From contig JADLDX010001023.1 of assembly GCA_020846515.1 (NCBI GenBank), positions 1 to 11,650 on the forward strand: DNA of 11,650 bases, written 5' to 3'. This document shows positions 1 to 5,310 of this stretch, in pieces. Under the pieces are notes generated by a model. The model was not told the DNA's origin, did not search any database, and was given only the letters and a program-made list of their open reading frames with translations. Within the stretch, counting starts at the first letter, position 1. Each line of letters begins with the position of its first letter. Source of the stretch: Pirellulaceae bacterium. Lineage in GTDB: Bacteria; Planctomycetota; Planctomycetia; Pirellulales; Pirellulaceae. Both the position numbers and the translations under genes were made by a program.

Positions 1-475
1 CGCTGGTTTTGTAGGCGCGAGGTGAGACAAAGCTGAGTTTGTCGATGACCTGATTACCGAAGCGGGCGTTGGGACGCGGCGACATGAAATTCGACATTAG
101 TGAAACGGCGATGCAGGTGATCAGCAGCGTCAGTGTTAGCGGTGGAATGCGTCCACTACTCAGCGAACCGCTTGGCCCTCGATAGCTGACGGGTTTGATG
201 TTTTTGGCCGCTGCTTGAGCCGCTTCTTGTTTTTGCTTGATGATCTGGCGAGCTTCTACGATGGCCGCCGCATATTTGGGGTCATCTGGATTGGCCGCGA
301 ACTGCTGAAACTCAGCCCGGGCTTTGTTGAGCGTATCTTCATCGCGGATCCAGATCTCCCACAGTTCCTCGCTTTGTGAAGAAGCTTCGATATGCGTGGG
401 AATGGAGAGCGTTACTAGATACGCGACAAACGCCTCGGCTCGCTGTTTCCCTTTGACTTCTGCCAGGTATCGCAT
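1..475 (-). CDS. Rhomboid-family intramembrane serine protease, N-terminal part (runs off left edge)
   Basis: I translated this partial minus-strand frame by hand: 158 codons are visible and remain open to the window edge. It starts MRYLAEVKGKQRAEAFVAYL. The first ~60 residues resemble the cytosolic N-terminal domain of GlpG-like rhomboids, with a short alpha/beta fold and a segment reading ELWEIWIRDEDTLNKA. Residues ~65-95 are a charged, Ala/Gln-rich helix. A hydrophobic stretch at ~111-128 would be TM1, followed by the start of the first loop (FGNQVIDKLSFV). The catalytic GxSG serine and the histidine would lie outside the window, so protease activity cannot be judged. The ATG lies 9 nt past the nagB stop, with an AAGG overlapping that stop region, so the two genes are probably co-transcribed. 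In the family, these enzymes cleave transmembrane substrates within the membrane. The assignment rests on N-terminal resemblance only. Confidence 0.7.
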   Translation of the reverse strand, partial: MRYLAEVKGKQRAEAFVAYLVTLSIPTHIEASSQSEELWEIWIRDEDTLNKARAEFQQFAANPDDPKYAAAIVEARQIIKQKQEAAQAAAKNIKPVSYRGPSGSLSSGRIPPLTLTLLITCIAVSLMSNFMSPRPNARFGNQVIDKLSFVSPRAYKTS

Positions 476-484
476 CTGGTGACC

Positions 485-1306
485 TTAATCCTTGGTGCCA
501 AAGGTCACCGGATAGTAGCGCTGGTTTTTAGTTTCCAATTCACGTTGAGCCGCTTCGACTTCGACATAATATTGTCGTCGTTCCAGCCAATCGGCCGCCG
601 GCTCATCTAATATTACAGTTACCCATGGGTGAAGTTGCAGGGCAGAGGCAGTGATTTGCGAAGTAACTGGGCCTTCGACAAAACTTCGAACGGCACCGGC
701 CTTGTTGGCTCCAGTGGCCAGCAGCAGGATGTGCCGAGCCTCCAAAATTGTGCCGACCCCCATGGTCACGGCCAGTTTGGGAACTTCGTCCAGCGAGTCA
801 AAGAACCTCGAATTGTCGCGTCGAGTCTCCTCGGTGAGGGCTTTCAACCGCGTGCGACTGGCCAGCGATGAGCCCGGTTCGTTAAAGGCTATATGGCCAT
901 CGCTACCGATGCCCAATAATTGCAAATCGATACCGCCCGCGTTCTGAATGGCCTGCTCATATTGGCGGCCATACTCATAGTAGTTATCAGCCAAACCGCT
1001 GGGGACATGGCATCGATCACTGGAAATGTCGACGTGTCGAAACAGGTGGTTGTGCATGAAGAAGTTGTAAGACTGAGGATGGCTGGGCGGCAATCCCACG
1101 TATTCGTCTAGATTAAAGGTTGTCACGCCAGCGAAGCTGAGTTGACCACTTCGGTGCAACTCGATCAGCTGACCGTAGGTCGCCAGTGGGGTGCTGCCGG
1201 TGGCCAATCCCAGGACGGCGGTAGGCCGCCGCTTGACCAGTCCCGCGATAATCTCAGCCGCGCGCCGACTGACCTCTTCGGCGTTTTTTAGAATCACCAC
1301 CCGCAT
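485..1306 (-). CDS. nagB: Glucosamine-6-phosphate deaminase
   Basis: The predicted product is 273 aa, close to E. coli NagB (266 aa). It converts glucosamine-6-phosphate to fructose-6-phosphate and ammonia in the cytoplasm, the last step of amino-sugar catabolism. Visible hallmarks are the phosphate-binding loop GLATGSTPLATY (~33-44), FNLDEYVGL with the catalytic Asp67, and GSDGHIAFNEP with Asp136, His138 and Glu143. The segments SLASRTR and MGVGTILEA are also typical. I chose the internal ATG (MRVVILKNAEEV), which aligns with the family N-terminus. The frame stays open upstream to an ATG at 1375, but those 23 extra residues look unlike NagB. No strong Shine-Dalgarno precedes the chosen start. 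The rhomboid gene follows by 9 nt. The family is certain; the exact start is less so. Confidence 0.95.
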   Translation of the reverse strand: MRVVILKNAEEVSRRAAEIIAGLVKRRPTAVLGLATGSTPLATYGQLIELHRSGQLSFAGVTTFNLDEYVGLPPSHPQSYNFFMHNHLFRHVDISSDRCHVPSGLADNYYEYGRQYEQAIQNAGGIDLQLLGIGSDGHIAFNEPGSSLASRTRLKALTEETRRDNSRFFDSLDEVPKLAVTMGVGTILEARHILLLATGANKAGAVRSFVEGPVTSQITASALQLHPWVTVILDEPAADWLERRQYYVEVEAAQRELETKNQRYYPVTFGTKD

Positions 1307-1396
1307 GCGGCTACTACTTTCTTGTTCTAACTGCCAACGTGCTACACCACGCTCGGCGACTATAAGGCAATCCACCTAATTCTTCAACTGGTAGCT

Positions 1397-1599
1397 GAAC
1401 TAACCCTCCCAGCGCAGCGTCCGGGAGGGTCGAAAAAACAGGCGCTACTGCAGCCTGTTTTTTCGGGGAGGGTGCGTGCGCCGTAGAGGCGAGTTGGCGG
1501 TGAAGTGATTCATGCTTGGGTTAGCACGGGAGGCAGCCCTCCCCGACTGAGCTGACGCCAGTCGACCCTCCCACTGCTACGCAGCAGGAGGGTTAGTTC
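1397..1599. repeat. Structured ~200-bp intergenic repeat, copy 1
   Basis: The element is bounded by near-perfect terminal inverted repeats: GAACTAACCCTCCC at 1397-1410 and its complement at 1586-1599 (13 of 14 match). Internal hairpins follow in order: ACCCTCCC/GGGAGGGT (1403-1430), a 12-bp A/U-rich stem (1432-1464), GACTG/CAGTC (1545-1563) and ACCCTCC/GGAGGGT with an inner CTGC/GCAG (1565-1593). The left ~87 nt and right ~35 nt are nearly identical to the copy at 4729-4929, while the ~60 nt between them diverge. It lies between divergent nagB and the glycoside hydrolase gene and contains no convincing gene. It resembles a REP/BIME or MITE-like element; mobility is inferred only. Confidence 0.8.
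1432..1464. terminator. Terminator-shaped hairpin inside repeat copy 1
   Basis: GAAAAAACAGGC pairs perfectly with GCCTGTTTTTTC around a 9-nt loop. The A tract before and T tract after the stem give the shape of a bidirectional Rho-independent terminator. However, it lies in a divergent promoter region rather than at a gene end, so a termination role is uncertain and it may simply be part of the repeat. Confidence 0.35.
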
Positions 1600-1662
1600 T
1601 GCGCAGGTGTGGTAGGTTAGTTCTTACAAAACCTAACCCACCCCAACTCGAGTACTAAAACC

Positions 1663-2787
1663 ATGAGATCGTCCCTTAACATTCGTTCCACTTGGTTGTT
1701 GGCCACGTTGACTGTGTTGACACTGACTTGCGCCGTTCAAGCGGAATCGCCGAAACGACATACGGCGGTGAGCATTGTGGCGGATCGGTTCGCCATCAAC
1801 GGTCAGCCGACTTATAAAGGCCGTCAGTGGAATGGCCAAACAGTCGAAGGGCTATTGATGAACAGTCGCGTGGTGCAAGCGACGTTTGACGATCGCAATC
1901 CGGACACGGCAGCACGTTGGGCTTATCCTGACACCAAGAAATGGGACGCAGATCGGAATACGGCCGAGTTCATCGAGATGCTGCCAGAGTGGCGCAAGCA
2001 TGGTTTGTTGGCTGTGACGCTGAACTTGCAAGGCGGCAGTCCGGAAGGTTATTCCAAAGTGCAACCCTGGTACAACTCGGCGATCAACAGCGACGGTTCG
2101 CTCGACACACGTTACATGAAGCGATTGGAGAAGGTGATCGACAAGACCGATGAGCTGGGTATGGTGGTCATCCTCGGCTTGTACTACTTCGGCCAGGACC
2201 AGCGGGTCAAAGATGAACAGTCGGTGGTGGCCGGTGTCGATGCGACTATTGATTGGCTGGTCGACAAAAAGTATACGAACGTGCTGGTAGAAGTGAATAA
2301 TGAGTGCGATGTCAAAGCCTACGACCATGATATTCTGAAACCCGAACGCGTTCACGAACTGATCGAACGCGTGAAGCAGCGGAGCCAGCAGAAGCAGCAT
2401 CGTTTGCTGGTCGGCACAAGCTACGGTGGCAAATCGATACCGCGGCCCAACGTGGTGAAAGTCTCTGACTTCTTGTTGCTGCACGGCAATGGGGTCTCAG
2501 AACCCAAACGAATCACCGAGTTGGTCAAGCAGACTCGGCAGACGGAAGGCTACCGCACGATGCCGATCCTCTTCAACGAAGACGATCACTTCGATTTCGA
2601 CCAACCCGAGAACAACTTTGTGGCCGCATTGAAAGAGTATGCATCGTGGGGCTATTTTGACTATCGCATGAAGAATGAAGGCTTCGACGAAGGCTACCAG
2701 AGTGTGCCGGTGAACTGGAAGACCAGCAGCCAGCGAAAGCGCGGCTTCTTTAAATTGCTCAGCGAAATCACGGGGGAGCATCCGTAG
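1663..2787 (+). CDS. Secreted TIM-barrel glycoside hydrolase (clan GH-A / cellulase-like)
   Basis: The product is 374 aa. Residues 1-27 form a signal peptide with a hydrophobic core LLATLTVLTLTCAV and a likely AQA cleavage site. The mature part reads as a (beta/alpha)8 barrel of the GH5-like clan GH-A type. LLVTL-like and MVVILGLYYF strands precede VLVEVNNEC at 208-215, where Asn213-Glu214 matches the acid/base strand-4 motif. MPILFNEDDHF at 300-310 places Glu306 as the likely strand-7 nucleophile. The natural substrate cannot be read from the sequence; a polysaccharide or oligosaccharide in the periplasm or outside the cell is expected. The ATG has no clear Shine-Dalgarno, which is common in planctomycetes. 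The next gene starts 119 nt downstream on the same strand. The fold assignment is fairly sure; the GH family number is not. Confidence 0.75.
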   Translation: MRSSLNIRSTWLLATLTVLTLTCAVQAESPKRHTAVSIVADRFAINGQPTYKGRQWNGQTVEGLLMNSRVVQATFDDRNPDTAARWAYPDTKKWDADRNTAEFIEMLPEWRKHGLLAVTLNLQGGSPEGYSKVQPWYNSAINSDGSLDTRYMKRLEKVIDKTDELGMVVILGLYYFGQDQRVKDEQSVVAGVDATIDWLVDKKYTNVLVEVNNECDVKAYDHDILKPERVHELIERVKQRSQQKQHRLLVGTSYGGKSIPRPNVVKVSDFLLLHGNGVSEPKRITELVKQTRQTEGYRTMPILFNEDDHFDFDQPENNFVAALKEYASWGYFDYRMKNEGFDEGYQSVPVNWKTSSQRKRGFFKLLSEITGEHP

Positions 2788-2893
2788 GCCGGTTTTTCTT
2801 CCTACAAGTTTGGCTGCGACGTAGCAACTTTGGGAACGATGGAACGATAACTGTGGAAAGCCCAGCTATCTATACGTGAAAACGCGAGTACCC

Positions 2894-2899
2894 AGGGAG
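2894..2899 (+). promoter_or_regulatory. Shine-Dalgarno supporting the GTG start at 2907
   Basis: AGGGAG lies 7 nt before GTG at 2907. No ATG exists upstream in frame before the stop at 2877-2879, so this site decides the start of the cyclase-like gene. Confidence 0.6.
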
Positions 2900-2906
2900 C
2901 AGAAAA

Positions 2907-3569
2907 GTGCGATCAGTCGATAAAGCTGTTTTTTTGCAAGCGGCCAGAGAGATGAATCTCTGGATCTTGGTGCGGCGTACGAATCCGGCCTCTCTGGAGT
3001 ACATTGGCCGGGTCGGATATACCCCTAAACCGATCGACTGCAAAGCTAAGACCGCTGATCTGAATGTTGGCCTATGCAATTCGGCAGGACTGGTCGTCGA
3101 CCCTACCGTTCAGCCACAAGCTTTCTCGCCGAGCAAACGCGAAAAAGCGCTGGACGAATGGCGTCGCAGTAGTCCTGGAATGTTGGCATCGGGTAGATAC
3201 ACTGTCGACAAGAGTAGCCCCAAAACCACGGGTTTGGTGATGCTCAATGGCATGTTCCTGCATGGTGATTACGATCTCTATGACATCATCAATCCCGAAG
3301 ACGCCCATCGAAACCTGGCGGCCGTCGAAACACTGTTAGGGCAACCTCATCGGCGCGGAGCCAATTTCACTCGAGTCCAAAGTTTTATAAACTCTCGAAT
3401 CGGAGCACCGATGATTCAGCATGGAGGCGAAATGCAGTACACGGACCACTCCGATCAAGCCGTAGACGCCTTCGGCCCCAATGGGCAAGATGTCACGATT
3501 CTGAATCAATTCAGCGTACGCGGTTGGTACCGAGATCTCTTCCAAGGCCGACGATCGCTCCAAATATAA
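2907..3569 (+). CDS. Anthrax edema factor/ExoY-like nucleotidyl cyclase-domain protein (compact)
   Basis: The product is 220 aa from a GTG start with a good Shine-Dalgarno. It has no signal peptide or membrane segment, so it is probably cytosolic. It follows the order of motifs in class II (edema factor/CyaA/ExoY) cyclases. LVRRTNP at 21-27 resembles the EF VRPVN motif with Arg329. KPIDCKAKTADLNVG at 41-55 resembles the EF Lys346-His351-Lys353 segment, with Lys at the His351 position. AGLVV is at 60-64. GDYDLYDI at 120-127 resembles the Asp491-x-Asp493 metal site, and IQHGGEMQY at 170-178 resembles the His577 segment. The spacing between the Lys and Asp motifs is ~80 residues, against ~145 in EF, so the intervening domain is much reduced. 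The family match is by eye. Whether it makes cAMP, cGMP or another product, or is active at all, is unknown. It ends 17 nt from the convergent ion channel gene. Confidence 0.6.
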   Translation: MRSVDKAVFLQAAREMNLWILVRRTNPASLEYIGRVGYTPKPIDCKAKTADLNVGLCNSAGLVVDPTVQPQAFSPSKREKALDEWRRSSPGMLASGRYTVDKSSPKTTGLVMLNGMFLHGDYDLYDIINPEDAHRNLAAVETLLGQPHRRGANFTRVQSFINSRIGAPMIQHGGEMQYTDHSDQAVDAFGPNGQDVTILNQFSVRGWYRDLFQGRRSLQI

Positions 3570-3586
3570 GCGGGTCGACGGGCAAG

Positions 3587-4567
3587 TCACCCTCGCACGA
3601 CGGCATACGCTATCAGTGTACTGATGACCGCGACGAAGAGCAGGCTGGAAATCAAGTAGCCTTTCCATTGAAATCGCTGTGCGGCTTCAAGATCGTTATT
3701 CTCAAGTCGTTGAGCGGTGACTAATACGATACCTAGTCCTGCCAAGACGTAGCCGTAGGCGGCCAGATGAATTTTGTCCATCAGTACCAGATAGTCGACA
3801 TTGGGCATCGTTTCATTGGCCGCCAATTGGATGGCTACGACGGTTAGCAGCGATGTGATCCCAACGCCCAGTCTCGCATCGATGTAGGTGACTTTAAACC
3901 TCAACATGAGCGACGCGCCGAAAACGACGCACAGCACTGGCAAGAGCATCTTGAGGGTTGAAGTCCAAATGGGCCTTCGAATGGGTATTTCGATTCGCAC
4001 ACGAGAATAAGCGTTCGGCTCGGTGCGCCGCGTATCACCAAAATCGGTTGGATATGCGAACGATTCAATTGCCAAGTTGGGAATGCCGACGCGGAAGCCT
4101 GGCAGCACCAGCCGTGGATTGATGGAGATCGGATTTTTGTCCGCGACATACACCATCCGATTCACTTCGTTAACCGAGTCTTCAAATTCCACGACCAGCT
4201 TCTGACGGTCGTAGGGAAAATTGTTGAAGAAGAACTTGTGGCTAAATCTACCCTGCACTCGCAGCACCTGATACAGTTCGCCTGAGGGCAACAGCAGAGG
4301 TTGCTCATATTGGACGTTGCGGACGTGTCCCCAAAGTTCATTCGGATTGACGATCTCGACAGTCTCAGTTGGGTTAAAGGATGGATCACGCCAACGGAAC
4401 CAGACGTAGACATCCATCGAATAGCTATGCTCGCGCAGATTGAGAGACTGCGTGTCGTTGACGTAGGCTCCCACGATCACCTTGTTTGGTGACGTGTCTT
4501 GTGCTCGAACAGCTGTTAGAAATGTGAATAGCAGCGTTAGCGCTGAAAGTTCTCGCAAGCGGTACAT
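3587..4567 (-). CDS. Prokaryotic pentameric ligand-gated ion channel (Cys-loop receptor homologue)
   Basis: The product is 326 aa, near the length of GLIC and ELIC. Residues 1-22 are a signal peptide (cleavage near VRA). The extracellular beta-sandwich is ~25-197, with VYVWFRWRDP at 53-62 matching the conserved loop-A Trp/Asp region. FFFNNFPYDRQKL at 112-124 matches the FPFDxQ Pro-loop. The two Cys-loop cysteines are absent, as in other prokaryotic members. Four membrane helices follow: TM1 ~200-223, pore-lining TM2 ~231-251 (ARLGVGITSLLTVVAIQLAA), TM3 ~261-286 and TM4 ~303-323. The TM3-TM4 linker is short. The protein should form a homopentamer gated by a small molecule or protons; ligand and ion selectivity are not evident. 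No clear Shine-Dalgarno precedes the ATG. Its tail converges on the cyclase-like gene. Confidence 0.88.
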   Translation of the reverse strand: MYRLRELSALTLLFTFLTAVRAQDTSPNKVIVGAYVNDTQSLNLREHSYSMDVYVWFRWRDPSFNPTETVEIVNPNELWGHVRNVQYEQPLLLPSGELYQVLRVQGRFSHKFFFNNFPYDRQKLVVEFEDSVNEVNRMVYVADKNPISINPRLVLPGFRVGIPNLAIESFAYPTDFGDTRRTEPNAYSRVRIEIPIRRPIWTSTLKMLLPVLCVVFGASLMLRFKVTYIDARLGVGITSLLTVVAIQLAANETMPNVDYLVLMDKIHLAAYGYVLAGLGIVLVTAQRLENNDLEAAQRFQWKGYLISSLLFVAVISTLIAYAVVRG

Positions 4568-4647
4568 CGGACTTTGTTGTCAACTTCATTTTTGGTAGCG
4601 ATTCGAGGAATGCTGGTAGTTTACACACTCTCAGCGCGTCCAGGCGT

Positions 4648-4711
4648 GCCCTCCCCGCCCACGCTGCCGCGGGGCGACCCTCCCGCTGCTACGCAGCGGG
4701 AGGGTTAGTTC
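4648..4711. repeat. Partial copy (right end) of the structured repeat
   Basis: This ~64-nt stretch repeats the right end of the element at 4868-4927 in the same orientation. It has GCCCTCCCCGCCCACGCTG, a GACCCTCCC...GGGAGGG hairpin closed by GCTGCTACGCAGC, and the terminal GGGAGGGTTAGTTC. The left and middle parts of the element are missing. It lies immediately upstream of the pLGIC gene. Confidence 0.7.
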
Positions 4712-4742
4712 GCTGCTGCGCAGCAGCAGAACTAACCCTCCC
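4698..4742. repeat. 45-nt near-perfect palindrome joining two repeat copies
   Basis: GGGAGGGTTAGTTC (4698-4711) and its exact complement GAACTAACCCTCCC (4729-4742) flank a perfect 16-bp palindrome GCTGCTGCGCAGCAGC (4712-4727) plus one unpaired A at 4728. This is the junction of the right end of the partial copy with the left end of the full copy. It could extrude as a cruciform. Confidence 0.75.
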
Positions 4743-4929
4743 AGCGCAGCGCCCGGGAGGGTCGAAAAAACAGGCGCTGAAGCCTGTTTTTTCGGGGAGG
4801 GTGCGTGCGCCGCACAGACGAGTCAGCAGAGAAATGCTTCACCAGTCGCGGAGCGATTCGTCCGCGGCCCTCCCCGCCCACGCTGCGCGGGTCGACCCTC
4901 CCACTGCTGCGCAGCGGGAGGGTTAGTCT
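4729..4929. repeat. Structured ~200-bp intergenic repeat, copy 2
   Basis: This copy has the same left terminus as copy 1 (GAACTAACCCTCCC). Its right terminus matches at 12 of 14 positions, with a perfect GGGAGGGTTAGT core, and the total length is nearly equal (201 against 203 nt). The left ~84 nt differ from copy 1 mainly by one T/C change and a shorter hairpin loop. The centre (~4813-4865) is unrelated to copy 1 and contains AGTCGCGGAGCGATTCG (4844-4860), which recurs inverted at 8725-8741. It lies in the divergent interval between the pLGIC and toroid genes, in the same orientation as copy 1. Confidence 0.8.
4764..4793. terminator. Terminator-shaped hairpin inside repeat copy 2
   Basis: The same 12-bp stem as at 1432-1464 (GAAAAAACAGGC / GCCTGTTTTTTC) occurs here with a 6-nt loop instead of 9 nt. 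Stem conservation with a loop-length change suggests that the folded form matters. An actual termination role is unproven. Confidence 0.35.
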
Positions 4930-5195
4930 TCGGGTAGATCGATGCGGCGATACTCGACAGCGTCATGTAGATCTTCGACGTCCCCTGCCCTGTCATCGAC
5001 TTCGTAGTTGCTTGTGTTGGACAGCAGCTTCTTCTAACACAACAGGCCGCTCGGTTCGTAAATGTCTACGATATCATGAGCAAAAATGTAACGACCACCG
5101 TCCCTTGTCTTTCGCAGAAAACCAGCGATATCAAGTATCGAACCCGTCAATGTGGAAGCTACCCCAAGATGGTAGTATGTGAAAAGGCGGCAGGT
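4923..5195 (-). pseudogene. Probable decayed small gene with an in-frame stop
   Basis: On the minus strand one frame reads like real protein across an internal TAG at 5036-5034. Upstream of the stop is GSILDIAGFLRKTRDGGRYI followed by FAHDIVDIYEPSGLLC. Downstream, in the same frame, is KKLLSNTSNYEVDDRAGD followed by VEDLHDAVEYRRIDLPED, then a TAA at 4925-4923. That TAA lies inside the terminal repeat of the adjacent element. The 5' end merges into the inverted repeat at 5196-5259, and no good start is visible. I do not recognise the family. The call rests on protein-like composition continuing on both sides of a stop, so it is tentative. Confidence 0.33.
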
Positions 5196-5259
5196 CAGTT
5201 GTCGCTCGCTCCGCGAACGGTATATGTTCTCGTATCGTTCGCGGAGCGAACGACGACTG
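5196..5259. repeat. 24-bp inverted repeat (TCGCGGAGCGA family)
   Basis: The left arm at 5196-5219 and right arm at 5236-5259 are complementary at 22 of 24 positions around a 16-nt loop. The arms contain CGCTCCGCGAACG and CGTTCGCGGAGCG. The two mismatches are T/C and C/T changes that still allow G-U pairing in one RNA strand. It sits 51 nt before the Tat-exported gene and at the ruined 5' end of the decayed minus-strand gene. It could be a mobile palindrome or a hairpin in the 5' leader. Confidence 0.75.
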
Positions 5260-5297
5260 TCTGACACTCAGCCATTTCCAAAAATGTACATCGAACC

Positions 5298-5301
5298 AGG
5301 A
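5298..5301 (+). promoter_or_regulatory. Shine-Dalgarno for the start at 5311
   Basis: AGGA lies 9 nt before ATG 5311. It supports this start over the upstream in-frame ATG at 5179, whose extra 44 residues are encoded by the inverted repeat. Confidence 0.5.
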
Positions 5302-5310
5302 TACCCAACA

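Noticed and set aside
1307..1375. N-terminal extension of nagB to the ATG at 1375
   Set aside because: The extra 23 residues do not resemble NagB, while MRVVILKNAEEV aligns with the known family N-terminus.
1852..2484. 210-aa minus-strand open frame
   Set aside because: It is a mirror of the glycoside hydrolase gene on the opposite strand, with no independent support.
1663..3569. Operon of the glycoside hydrolase and the cyclase-like gene
   Set aside because: A 119-nt gap and unrelated functions give no positive support. They are on the same strand, but co-transcription is not shown.
4578..4583. TTGACA (minus strand) upstream of the ion channel gene as a -35 box
   Set aside because: It lies only about 10 nt before the ATG, leaving no room for a -10 element and leader.
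4805..5182. 125-aa plus-strand open frame
   Set aside because: It runs through the structured repeat and opposite the decayed minus-strand gene, and its composition is not protein-like.
5179..5310. N-terminal extension of the Tat-exported protein to the ATG at 5179
   Set aside because: The extra 44 codons translate the inverted repeat and would bury the twin-arginine signal. ATG 5311 has an AGGA upstream.
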